Of a stretch of DNA of 64,000 nucleotides, positions 35,156 to 43,474 are shown one piece after another. The DNA is from UBA1952 sp965246765 (GTDB lineage: Bacteria; Bacteroidota; Bacteroidia; Chitinophagales; Chitinophagaceae): the NCBI GenBank assembly GCA_965246765.1, contig CBDFFJ010000005.1:248001-312000 (forward strand). Direction: 5' to 3'. Within the stretch, counting starts at the first letter, position 1; each line of letters begins with the position of its first letter. The notes beneath the pieces are model-generated. The model was not told the origin of the DNA. It worked only from the letters and a program-made list of their open reading frames with translations, and ran no database searches. Both the position numbers and the translations under genes were made by a program.

Positions 35156-35316
35156 GTCACGCTGAGCGAAGTGGAGCGGAATGCAATGAGCGCCAGCGAA
35201 TGAAATGCAGCGGAGCGCAGCCGAAGGGTCTCACAGCGGCATACGAGATGCTTCGGCTGCGTTCCATTCCGCTCCCGGCATTCGCCGGGGCTGCATTCCA
35301 CTTCGCTCAGCATGAC
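35156..35316. repeat. Dispersed inverted-repeat element (161 bp)
   Basis: GTCACGCTGAGCGAAGTGGA (35156-35175) and TCCACTTCGCTCAGCATGAC (35297-35316) are inverted copies with one mismatch. Nested pairs lie inside, for example GCAGCCGAAG near 35217 with CTTCGGCTGC near 35250. Elements with GCTGAGCGAAG ends are recognisable also at 41741-41814. The element is non-coding and fills the space before the GIY-YIG gene. Confidence 0.7.
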
Positions 35317-35360
35317 GGCATCGGGTGTGGGGCGGTTATGGTGTGGTATGGGCGGGGTGG

Positions 35361-35663
35361 CTATGGTTCTAAAGCATCAAACAAGTCTTTCCACTCAGGA
35401 TTGATGGCATTGATGAGCGCTTCTTTCTTTGCGCGCGTCCAGCCTTTGAGCTGTTTTTCGCGGGCAATGGCTTCTTCTATACGCTCAAAAGTTTCGTAGT
35501 ACACCAGGCAATCTGCATTGTATCTGTCTGTGAAGGAGCCGGCATGTGTGTGCTCTTTATGCTGCACCATTCGGGCATACAGGTCGGAGGTAATGCCCGT
35601 GTAGAGTACGGTTTTGTACTTGTTGGTAGTAAAGTAGGTGTAGCCGCCGCGGGTGTTTTTCAT
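35361..35663 (-). CDS. GIY-YIG nuclease family protein
   Basis: This 100-residue stand-alone GIY-YIG domain has GYTYFTTNKYKTVLYTGITSDLYARMVQHKEH, with the Tyr pair, Arg of LYARM and catalytic Glu in the ERIEEAIAREKQLKGW block. The family is abundant in Bacteroidota and resembles the UvrC/SLX1 nuclease fold; in vivo targets are unknown. The gene lies between a dispersed inverted-repeat element and fusA, on the opposite strand to fusA. Confidence 0.9.
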   Translation of the reverse strand: MKNTRGGYTYFTTNKYKTVLYTGITSDLYARMVQHKEHTHAGSFTDRYNADCLVYYETFERIEEAIAREKQLKGWTRAKKEALINAINPEWKDLFDALEP

Positions 35664-35722
35664 TAATGAGTTGCTTTAAGATGATAAAGGAACGCCGGCC
35701 TACAAAAATCTATAACACGTAC

Positions 35723-35777
35723 TTGACAACACAGCCCCTTTTCAGCCCTATTTGTACACCCCTAATCATTACCTTTG
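35723..35777 (+). promoter_or_regulatory. fusA promoter candidates
   Basis: TTGACA (35723-35728) lies 20 bp before TATTTG (35749-35754). A second, perfect TAnnTTTG element (TACCTTTG, 35770-35777) follows, 38 bp before the fusA ATG. Bacteroidota housekeeping promoters use a -33 TTG and a -7 TAnnTTTG about 19-21 bp apart, so both are plausible and may form two overlapping promoters. Confidence 0.5.
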
Positions 35778-35814
35778 CGCTCCTTTAAGAAAAAGATTTT
35801 AATAACCAATACAA

Positions 35815-37959
35815 ATGGCAGACCTCCGCTATCAGCGCAACTTCGGCATCGCGGCCCACATTGACGCTGGCAAGACGACGACAACCGAGCGCATCCTGCG
35901 CTACACCGGCATGATTCACCGCATTGGCGAAGTGCATGACGGCGCCGCGACTACCGACTGGATGGAGCAGGAAAAGGAGCGTGGTATCACGATTACTTCC
36001 GCTGCCGTTAGCTGTAAGTGGCAGTTCCCGACCATTAAGGGTAAGGCTGATGCTAATACGAAAGAATACTATTTCAATATCATTGATACTCCCGGTCACG
36101 TGGACTTTACTGTAGAAGTAGAGCGCTCTATGCGTGTACTGGATGGTCTGATTGCCCTGTTCTCCGCCGTTGACGGCGTTGAGCCGCAGTCTGAGACCGT
36201 TTGGCGCCAGGCTAACCGCTACAAGGTTCCGCGTATCGGCTTCGTAAACAAGATGGACCGCATCGGTGCTGACTTCCTGATGGTGGTTCAGCAGGTGAAG
36301 GATATGCTGGGTGCAAAGGCCGTTCCGCTGCAGTTGCCGATTGGCGCTGAAGATGACTTCAAGGGTGTAATTGACCTCATCCGTATGAAGGGCATTATCT
36401 GGCACATGGAGACGGAGGGAATGACCTTTGACGAGATTGAAATCCCGGCCGACATGGTGGACGAGGCGAACGAATGGCGCCAAAATCTCATTGAGGCCGT
36501 TGCCGACTATGATGAGAAGCTTCTTGAGAAGTTCTTTGACGACCCGACTACGATTTCTGAAGACGAAGTACACGAGGCAATCCGCAAGGCTTGTATTGAC
36601 CTGAGCATCGTTCCGATGATGTGCGGTTCTTCCTTCAAGAATAAGGGCGTACAGACTGCGCTTGACGCGGTTTGCCGCTACCTGCCTTCACCGGTTGACC
36701 TGGAAGACACCGTTGGTACCGACCCGGACAGCGGCGAGGAAATCACGCGTAAGCCAGACCCGAAGGCGCCATTTGCGGCCCTCGCGTTCAAGATTATGAC
36801 TGACCCATTCGTAGGTCGTCTGGCGTTCTTCCGGGTATATTCCGGCCACCTGGATGCGGGCAGCTACGTGCTGAACGTACGTTCCGGCAAGAACGAGCGT
36901 ATCTCCCGTATCATGAAGATGTTTGCCAACAAGCAGAATCCGATTGACTTTATTGAAGCAGGTGACATCGGCGCGGCAGTAGGCTTTAAGGACATTAAGA
37001 CTGGTGACTCTCTTTGCGACGAAAAGCACCCGATAGCACTGGAAAACATGTTCATTCCGGAGCCGGTAATCGCCATTGCGGTAGAGCCTAAGACTCAGGC
37101 GGACGTTGAAAAGATGGGCATGGCAATCGCCAAGCTGGTTGAAGAAGACCCTACGCTGCGTGTAAATACAGACGAAGACACCGGCCAGACCATCCTCCGC
37201 GGCATGGGCGAGCTTCACCTGGAAATCATCGTTGACCGTATGCGTCGCGAGTTCAAGGTAGAAATCAACCAGGGCGCGCCGCAGGTTGCTTATAAGGAAG
37301 CGTTCACAGCGCACGTGGAGCACCGCGAAGTGTTCAAGAAGCAAACAGGTGGTCGCGGTAAGTTCGCCGACATCCAGTTTGAAATCTCTGCTGCTGACGA
37401 GGAGTTCCTGAAAGAAGGCAAGGGCCGCTTCCAGTTCGTGAACGACATCTTCGGTGGTTCCATTCCTAAGGAATTCCACGCGTCTATCGCTAAGGGCTTT
37501 GAAGTGAGCATGACCACAGGCGTACTCGCCGGCTTCCCGCTGGACAGCCTCAAGGTGCGCATATTTGACGGTTCGTTCCACCAGGTTGACTCCGACGCCA
37601 TGAGCTTTGAGCTTTGCGCCAAGAGCGGCTACCGCGAGGCAGGCCGTAAGGCGAAGCCAATCATCCTGGAGCCAATCATGAAGGTAGAAGTGGTAACGCC
37701 TGACCAGTACATGGGTGACGTAACAGGTGACCTTAACCGTCGTCGCGCAATGCTGGAAGGCATGGACAGCCGTAACAACCTGCAGGTGATTAAGGCCAAG
37801 GTGCCACTGTCCGAAATGTTCGGCTACGTAACGCAGCTCCGCTCACTCTCTTCAGGCCGTGCAACTTCTACAATGGAGTTCAGCCACTACGCTCCTGCGC
37901 CCCGCAACATTGAGGAAGAAGTTGTAGCCAAGGCTAAGGGCATGAAGGCAAACGCTTAA
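35815..37959 (+). CDS. fusA: Elongation factor G
   Basis: EF-G is the GTPase that drives ribosome translocation and, with RRF, recycling. The 714 residues match the family: P-loop AHIDAGKTTTTERIL, switch II region DTPGHVDF, NKMDRIGADF, then domains II-V with GMGELHLEIIVDRMRREFKVE and GRGKFADIQFE and the C-terminal SEMFGYVTQLRSLSSGRA. It has a strong promoter region and its own terminator, so it is transcribed alone rather than in a str operon with rpsL, rpsG and tuf. Confidence 0.98.
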   Translation: MADLRYQRNFGIAAHIDAGKTTTTERILRYTGMIHRIGEVHDGAATTDWMEQEKERGITITSAAVSCKWQFPTIKGKADANTKEYYFNIIDTPGHVDFTVEVERSMRVLDGLIALFSAVDGVEPQSETVWRQANRYKVPRIGFVNKMDRIGADFLMVVQQVKDMLGAKAVPLQLPIGAEDDFKGVIDLIRMKGIIWHMETEGMTFDEIEIPADMVDEANEWRQNLIEAVADYDEKLLEKFFDDPTTISEDEVHEAIRKACIDLSIVPMMCGSSFKNKGVQTALDAVCRYLPSPVDLEDTVGTDPDSGEEITRKPDPKAPFAALAFKIMTDPFVGRLAFFRVYSGHLDAGSYVLNVRSGKNERISRIMKMFANKQNPIDFIEAGDIGAAVGFKDIKTGDSLCDEKHPIALENMFIPEPVIAIAVEPKTQADVEKMGMAIAKLVEEDPTLRVNTDEDTGQTILRGMGELHLEIIVDRMRREFKVEINQGAPQVAYKEAFTAHVEHREVFKKQTGGRGKFADIQFEISAADEEFLKEGKGRFQFVNDIFGGSIPKEFHASIAKGFEVSMTTGVLAGFPLDSLKVRIFDGSFHQVDSDAMSFELCAKSGYREAGRKAKPIILEPIMKVEVVTPDQYMGDVTGDLNRRRAMLEGMDSRNNLQVIKAKVPLSEMFGYVTQLRSLSSGRATSTMEFSHYAPAPRNIEEEVVAKAKGMKANA

Positions 37960-37980
37960 TTCCGGATTTAGATCATAAAA

Positions 37981-38010
37981 AAACCGCCTCAGCAATGAGG
38001 CGGTTTTTAT
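37981..38010. terminator. Bidirectional terminator after fusA
   Basis: AAACCGCCTCA and TGAGGCGGTTT pair perfectly around GCAA with A- and T-runs on the two sides. It lies between fusA and the convergent outer-membrane protein gene. Confidence 0.9.
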
Positions 38011-38024
38011 TTGTCGGTAACTGG

Positions 38025-38834
38025 CTAAAACCAGCCGCCCATCGTAAAATTAAACAGGAATAAAGGCCGTGTGGCAGTATAGCTGTGTACATTATTCACG
38101 TAGTGCAGGCTTCCGCTGGCGTCATCAGTGGTGATGTCCAGGCGTTCCGCGCTGATGCTGCGAAAGCCGATGCCAACGTTCCAGCCGAGAGCCAGGTGAT
38201 TTTTGAGCTGGTAATGCCCGCCGCTGTTAAAAGTCAGGTCCAGGCAGTTCATGTGCTCGGGCATTATGGCAGCGGAATGCGGCACGCTCTCATCGCTGTA
38301 ATCATAGCTGTACGAGTTGTCTGGCGGCGCCGTCACGTCTGCGAGACGGGCGTCAAATTTGTACTGCTTGATTTCCAGCATGGGCGCCAGGTAAAACCCG
38401 TCTAACGGCTCATCGTTGAAGTAAAACTTCGGTGAGATAGACGCATACAGGCCGGGCGTGGCCTTCCGGAATTTATACGCCGCGTAATGATCATGAATGT
38501 CCCTCGTAGATGAATATTCACTGTTCTGGCCGTCATCCCAGATGAGCATGCCAAAGTCATTCATATAACTCCTGTAGGTAAAGCCGCCGCCTACCGCCAC
38601 GCTCATAAAGGGAAACGCCCTGCGTTCGTAGTAAATGGCGGTGTAGCCATTCATAAATGAACCTACGCCGAGCGTGAGTGAGTTAGCGCCTTCACCAAGC
38701 TTGTGCGCCCCTTTCTTAATGGGCTTGGATTCAAAGGTGATGACCTTCTGCGCATTGGCGCTTCCGGTTAGTAAAGTGCAGGCAAGGAGCACTGGCAGGA
38801 AGTATTTTTTCATCAATAGTCCGGTTAATCGCAT
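38025..38834 (-). CDS. Outer-membrane beta-barrel-like protein of unknown function
   Basis: This 269-residue protein has a signal peptide (MKKYFLPVLLACTLLTGSANA starting at the second Met, 38813). The body has alternating beta-strand patterns: GVGSFMNGYTAIYYERRAFP, VGGGFTYRSYMND, LYASISPKFYFND, GGHYQLKNHLALGWNVG and LFLFNFTMGGWF at the end, a typical aromatic-terminated barrel. Its start overlaps the stop of the upstream gene (TAATG at 38834), so the two are translationally coupled. Function unknown. Confidence 0.78.
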   Translation of the reverse strand: MRLTGLLMKKYFLPVLLACTLLTGSANAQKVITFESKPIKKGAHKLGEGANSLTLGVGSFMNGYTAIYYERRAFPFMSVAVGGGFTYRSYMNDFGMLIWDDGQNSEYSSTRDIHDHYAAYKFRKATPGLYASISPKFYFNDEPLDGFYLAPMLEIKQYKFDARLADVTAPPDNSYSYDYSDESVPHSAAIMPEHMNCLDLTFNSGGHYQLKNHLALGWNVGIGFRSISAERLDITTDDASGSLHYVNNVHSYTATRPLFLFNFTMGGWF

Positions 38835-40510
38835 TAGTTGAAGGTGATCAGCGCTGCCTTGCTCTCGCGGTGACGGGCTCTGCCACGTACAATCAACTGG
38901 TTGTTGCCCACCTCATCAAAGTCGGTAACCGTCAGGTTCACCTTTTCCTCCCGCACGTCAAAAAGCTCTGCTTTGGTCATCTTGCCGGACTCATCAATCT
39001 TGGATGCCATCAATATGCCGCCTGCTCCATCCTGATGCGTGGCGGGTGTCTCGTCCGGTGCAATGTCCAGGTTCTTATGATTATCCATGAAGAAGATATA
39101 GCTCTCGCCCTTGTAGGTGTGCTGCTTAAATGACATTCCGCCCTCACCCCGCGTGCCTTGCTGCTGCTTTGGAATCTTGGTCATCCATTTCAGATTGCCG
39201 TCGGCGGCGATCTTCATGCCGATGATATCCTCATAGTAATAAGTGGTGGTCGTTGTTGTTGTCTTGCCATTGCTATAAGTGCGCACCACGATATAAGACT
39301 CTTCGCCATAAAGCTCAATAGAGCCGTCGTTGTTCAGAACCACCTTCCGCAGGTGCAGATTCTCATCTTCAGCGCGATCATCGTCGTCTTTGCGGTCAAT
39401 GCGGCGGCGGGTGCGGCGCGATTCATATTGCTTCAGCACCTCTGCGGGAAACTCGTACGTGCCCTTCATCACCGAGTTTAGCTCATTGCTTGACTCGTCA
39501 AGTCGCAGTACAAAGGCGCCGTCAACGCTGCCGCTGCGCGTGCCGTTGTAGAAGTAAGGCGAGCCGCCGGCAGCGACGATTGCTCCATTGCCGCCCTTAT
39601 GACCGGAATAATAACCCGCCACCACAATCTTTCCATTCGCATCTTCCGTAATCGTAGCTGCGCTCACAAAGCGATCCGTAAACCGGAATGGAATCTTCGT
39701 CACTTCCTGCTTGTCTGCCGACCATTTCAGGATTTCAAAACGATAATTCGGCTTCTTGCGCTCCCGCGCCTTCCGGTCGGCATACACCTTGGCGAGCACA
39801 TATACATTGCCGCGGGAGTCCACCTGATAATCCTCATTGTCCATCATTTCTTCGGTATAAGGCATCCGGATCTCGCGGCCCCAGAGCTTATTCAGGCTCT
39901 GGTCAAATACCTGCAGGCCTATTACGTCATTGCTGCGGCTGTCGTCGCGGCGCTCGGGCTTCTTACGGTACTCCACCAGGATTTTGGAATGGTCAAAGGA
40001 GTGATAGAAGTTCCATTTGTCTTTCAGCGCAAAGCGGTAAAAGCCTGTTGCGGTGAGCGTGCCGGTCAGCTTGGAGGTGCTCAGGATTTCCTTTGCTGTG
40101 CCGGCCATGCCGCCCTTTTGCAGATCTATCTCCTGCGCAAAGAGGCTTTCCTTGTCCTCGCCTTTGTCATAAGTGGCGATGAACCAGTAATACTTATCGC
40201 CGATCTGCGACAGATATTCGCTGGAATAATCCCGCGGCATATCACTCAGGTCGGTCTCCTGCTCGCTTTGGAGCTTGAGGGCCGGCGAGAATTTCTGGAA
40301 GGTCAGCGACTCGTGCGAGCGGTGCCCGATCTGCACGTAGCCATCCTTGGCGTTGCCCAGAAAGCCCAGGTCATCATGTTTCTTGGGAAGCTCGTATTCT
40401 TCGCCCCAGCTAAATGAAATGGGGCCTGCGGTCTGGGCGGCGGTGCGTTTGGACAGACCCGGCAACAGCAACGCGCAGCCAAGCGCGAAAGCGGATAAAG
40501 ATTGACGCAT
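38834..40510 (-). CDS. Secreted protein with beta-propeller-like repeats, unknown function
   Basis: This 558-residue protein has an N-terminal signal (MRQSLSAFALGCALLLPGLS). It contains recurring strand patterns of the form 'D..G.IYV.A' (DSRGNVYVLAKVYADRK, DANGKIVVAGYYSGHKG, NNDGSIELYGEESYIVV, AADGNLKWMTKIPKQQ), which suggest a beta-propeller. A Thr run (KTTTTTTTYYYEDII) and a basic/acidic stretch (RRTRRRIDRKDDDDRAED) are notable. It is coupled by a one-base overlap to the barrel protein downstream, which suggests an envelope pair. No named family is recognised. Confidence 0.78.
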   Translation of the reverse strand: MRQSLSAFALGCALLLPGLSKRTAAQTAGPISFSWGEEYELPKKHDDLGFLGNAKDGYVQIGHRSHESLTFQKFSPALKLQSEQETDLSDMPRDYSSEYLSQIGDKYYWFIATYDKGEDKESLFAQEIDLQKGGMAGTAKEILSTSKLTGTLTATGFYRFALKDKWNFYHSFDHSKILVEYRKKPERRDDSRSNDVIGLQVFDQSLNKLWGREIRMPYTEEMMDNEDYQVDSRGNVYVLAKVYADRKARERKKPNYRFEILKWSADKQEVTKIPFRFTDRFVSAATITEDANGKIVVAGYYSGHKGGNGAIVAAGGSPYFYNGTRSGSVDGAFVLRLDESSNELNSVMKGTYEFPAEVLKQYESRRTRRRIDRKDDDDRAEDENLHLRKVVLNNDGSIELYGEESYIVVRTYSNGKTTTTTTTYYYEDIIGMKIAADGNLKWMTKIPKQQQGTRGEGGMSFKQHTYKGESYIFFMDNHKNLDIAPDETPATHQDGAGGILMASKIDESGKMTKAELFDVREEKVNLTVTDFDEVGNNQLIVRGRARHRESKAALITFN

Positions 40511-40586
40511 GTATGTGTTTTAAGCGATTGCGCGCCAAGATATTGCAGGAAGCATTGCCCGGCAAGCCGACCCGTGCGGATTTTAT

Positions 40587-41693
40587 CTAAAGCCTGATCT
40601 CTCCGATGCCCGCTGCATCGCCGAAGGCCGCACGCACCCGCTCCGCATGCGTGTCCGTAAGCAGCACCTGCCCGAAGTCGGGCTGCTGGATAATCGTCAG
40701 CAGGGCCTCCATACGCGCCTGGTCCAGCTTCTCAAATACATCGTCCAGCAGCAGCATGGGAGGCCTGCCCAGCTTGCCCGATATGTAGGCGTATTGCGCC
40801 AGCTTCAGCGCAAACAGAAAGCTCTTTTTCTGTCCCTGCGAGCCGTATTGCCGCAGCGGCATGCCGCCTATGGAAAACACCAGCTCATCGCGGTGCGTAC
40901 CCTTAGTTGTCCGCTGAAGGCGCAGGTCCTGCTCAAAGGATTGCAGCAGCAGCGTGGCCAGGGTCGTGCGGTTCAGGTCGCTTTCGTGCGTCACTGTCAC
41001 CAGCTCGCTTCCCGCCGAAAGGCGGCTGTAAAAATCTACCAGCAGGGGCGCGAATTCTTTGAAAAAACGCAGTCGCTGCTCATGGATATATGCCCCGCAA
41101 GCGGCCAGCTGGCCGTCGTAATACTCCAGCTCTACCCGCGTGGGTGAGGGGGCCGTAGCCTGTAGCTTCAGCCAGGCATTCCGCTGCAGCAGTACCCGCT
41201 GATAGGTGAGCAGGCGCTCCAGGTATTGCCGGTCGGTCTGGCCCAGGATGCTGTCCAGCCAGCGGCGGCGGCCCTCGCTGCCCTCATTGATCAGCGCCAT
41301 ATCGTCCGGGGCAATCATCACCGCTGTGTAGCGGCCTATGTGATCGCTCGGCCGCTCGTAGGGCGCGCCGTTCGCCGTAACCTCCTTCTTGCCATCGCGC
41401 CAGCGGCAGGTAATGATCTCCGCATCGTCGCCCGCGCCGCCCCGGTGAAAAAGGCCTTCTACCCGGAACCCGTCTGTGCCTGTCTGCGCCGTGTGCTGCT
41501 GCTGCGCAGAAAAGTAGCTCTTCGTGTAGCACAGGTAATACACGGCATCCAGCAGCGCCGTCTTCCCACTGCCATTAGGCCCGGTGATGCAGATGATGTC
41601 TTCCTTAAACCGGAAGCTCCGCTGCGTGTAGTTGCGGAACTGCGTGAGCGTGATTTGCAAAAGGGTATTCAAAGCGCTGCAAAGAACGGCCAT
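40587..41693 (-). CDS. recF: DNA replication and repair protein RecF
   Basis: RecF loads RecA at gaps through RecFOR. The ABC-type ATPase signatures are all present: Walker A GPNGSGKTALLD, signature QYGSQGQKKSFLFALKLAQ and Walker B MLLLDDVFEKLDQARM. The frame is open to an ATG at 41837, but those 48 extra codons are translated inverted repeat (41741-41814). I therefore start at 41693 (MAVLCSALNTLLQITLTQFRNY); a TTG at the LLQ site, nearer the usual RecF N-terminus, is also possible. That gives about 368 residues, the normal length. It is in the middle of the chromosome segment, not next to dnaA or dnaN. Confidence 0.93.
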   Translation of the reverse strand: MAVLCSALNTLLQITLTQFRNYTQRSFRFKEDIICITGPNGSGKTALLDAVYYLCYTKSYFSAQQQHTAQTGTDGFRVEGLFHRGGAGDDAEIITCRWRDGKKEVTANGAPYERPSDHIGRYTAVMIAPDDMALINEGSEGRRRWLDSILGQTDRQYLERLLTYQRVLLQRNAWLKLQATAPSPTRVELEYYDGQLAACGAYIHEQRLRFFKEFAPLLVDFYSRLSAGSELVTVTHESDLNRTTLATLLLQSFEQDLRLQRTTKGTHRDELVFSIGGMPLRQYGSQGQKKSFLFALKLAQYAYISGKLGRPPMLLLDDVFEKLDQARMEALLTIIQQPDFGQVLLTDTHAERVRAAFGDAAGIGEIRL

Positions 41694-41740
41694 TGGGCTG
41701 GTGGAATGTCTTGTTGCACACTTGGGCGCAGCTGCCTTCC

Positions 41741-41814
41741 GGTCGCTGAGCGAAGCCGAAGCGCTGTGTTGTTCCAGGCGCCTGATGGTAACGCTTCGGC
41801 TTCGCTCAGCGACC
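41741..41814. repeat. Perfect 23-bp inverted repeat upstream of recF
   Basis: The 23-bp arms at 41741-41763 and 41792-41814 (starting GGTCGCTGAGCGAAGCCGAA and its complement) pair without mismatch around 28 bp. The GCTGAGCGAAG core is shared with the element at 35156-35316. It lies directly upstream of the probable recF start and is read through by the longer recF frame. Confidence 0.7.
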
Positions 41815-41857
41815 AGTGGAGGAGGGCGCCAAAGCATTTAGCAGTGCCTTCCCACAG

Positions 41858-42036
41858 CTCGGGGACGCTCCCCCGATGCTCCGGGGTGTCCCGCCGGTGC
41901 CCGGGGAGGCTCCCCGGGCCGTGACGGACGTCCCGTCAGTGTCGGGGGAGCGTCCCCGGGGCCAAAAGTGTCAGCCGCCTATGCCGGGGGATGCTCCCCC
42001 GAGCCTTCCGGATGACCCGGAAGCGTCGGGGGAGCA
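41858..42036 (+). repeat. GC-rich 21-bp repeat array (about 8.5 units)
   Basis: Consecutive 21-bp units run from 41858, each seven codons in one open frame (LGDAPPM, LRGVPPV, PGEAPRA, VTDVPSV, PGDAPPS and so on). Most units contain a short palindrome such as GGGGACGCTCCCC or CCGGGCC. The frame is open from 41816 to 42157 (114 codons from an ATG), giving a small protein with a heptad core and a helical tail, but whether it is expressed is unclear. The array sits between recF and the ABC permease gene. The rest of that 485-bp gap holds nothing else I recognise. Confidence 0.8.
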
Positions 42037-42178
42037 CATTTTAGCAGCCAGGTGGGAAAAATGGTATGAAAATCACCAAAACTTGATGCATTCTTTAATT
42101 AAATCGCCCGAAAAGATTATGATGAGGACAATTTCCCCACTGAGGCCGCTTTTTTAGAGAAATTTCTTTCAAAAAAGC

Positions 42179-43282
42179 TCATTCCCACTTAAAAATGCGG
42201 CTGGCAAAAGCATAAAGCACAATGCCCCATACGCAAAGCCACAAAATATCCCAGCGGATAGCCCCAAATCCCGCTCCTTCAAAAGAGACCTGCCGCATGG
42301 CGTGATTGAGAAAGGAAAGCGGCAGGGCACGGGCAATCGGCTGCAGCCACTTCGGGAAAACGTCAATAGAGAAAAAGGTGCCGGCCAGCAGGAACTGCGG
42401 CAGGGTAATCATATTGGCAAAGGCCGGAATGACGGATTCATTTTTGGCCAGATTGCTCACCACGAAGCCGAAGCCCATGAACACCATGATGGCGAGCGCC
42501 GAAAGCGCCAGCAGCTGCAGGAAGGTGGCAAAGCCGTGTACCAGCGTAAAGCCAAAGGCAAAATGCCCGATCGCAATGATGACAATGGCGGTCATCAGCT
42601 GAAAAAACATCCGCGCGATGCCCTCAGAAATGACGATGGTGCCGCGGCGGACGGGCGTGGCGAAGAAGCGCTTCAAGACGAGCGTTTGCCGCAGGCCAAA
42701 GAAGACGAAGGCGGTGCCAAACACCGAGCCGGCAAGCAAGGAAAAGCCAAGCTGACCGGGTAGCACGAAGTCTATATTCCGGTATTCACGCACCAAAGTC
42801 TGCTGCACCTCCACGGCGGTGAAGGCATTCATGCGGCGCTGTATTTCAGGATCGCTTTTTTCGGCAATGCTGCTGATGATGCCGGAGAGCTGCTGCACAT
42901 CGGCCATGTCGGTGGAGGCGGCGCGCAGCTTTACGAGGTACATCGGCGCTGCGCCGGGGAGTTGCCGGGTGATGTTCATCACGGCGGCGATGGCGCCTTT
43001 GCGCAGATCGGCGCTTTGGGCGGTGGTGTCGGGATAGGTCTTCCATTTAATGCCCGGCATCGCCTTGAGCGAGGCGTAGATCGGGTTGGCGGTATCCGCA
43101 CCGGGTGCAAGGGAAAGGGAGGTGGAGAATCCGCCGCGCCCTTCGCCAAGCGTGCCGAACACAAGAATGAAGATGAGCGGGAACGCCAGCCCAAACACAA
43201 CGGCGGAAGGGCTCTTCATGATGGCCTGAAGAGATGCGCGGACGAGTGCGCGCCCTGCGCGGAAGTTGCTGTAGGTAGCCAT
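42179..43282 (-). CDS. ABC-2 type transporter permease
   Basis: About 367 residues from the ATG at 43282 (MATYSNFRAGRALVRASL); a longer frame to 43378 adds an unlikely leader. The layout is that of ABC-2/DrrB-like exporters: one N-terminal membrane helix (VVFGLAFPLIFILVFGTLGEG), a large periplasmic domain (about 70-190), then five helices in the C-terminal half, including FVLPGQLGFSLLAGSVFGTAF and PQFLLAGTFFSIDVFPKWLQP. Its ATPase partner is not next to it. The substrate is unknown. Confidence 0.88.
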   Translation of the reverse strand: MATYSNFRAGRALVRASLQAIMKSPSAVVFGLAFPLIFILVFGTLGEGRGGFSTSLSLAPGADTANPIYASLKAMPGIKWKTYPDTTAQSADLRKGAIAAVMNITRQLPGAAPMYLVKLRAASTDMADVQQLSGIISSIAEKSDPEIQRRMNAFTAVEVQQTLVREYRNIDFVLPGQLGFSLLAGSVFGTAFVFFGLRQTLVLKRFFATPVRRGTIVISEGIARMFFQLMTAIVIIAIGHFAFGFTLVHGFATFLQLLALSALAIMVFMGFGFVVSNLAKNESVIPAFANMITLPQFLLAGTFFSIDVFPKWLQPIARALPLSFLNHAMRQVSFEGAGFGAIRWDILWLCVWGIVLYAFASRIFKWE

Positions 43283-43474
43283 GGCGTAAAAGTAAGCGGC
43301 GGAATCAGTCCCGAAGGGACGGCCGAAACAATAGCCGCGGATTTCAATCCGTGGCAATGAAGCCTGGCTACGAACCATTCACGAACCCTGCAAATCCCGA
43401 ACGGCGGCTGCAAGACGGTGTTAAACGTCTGCCGGGCGTAAGAAGGGAGCGGTTATTCGCGTTATTTTGATACT

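Noticed and set aside
36688..37581. A 297-codon minus-strand frame
   Set aside because: It is antisense to fusA and shows no domain.
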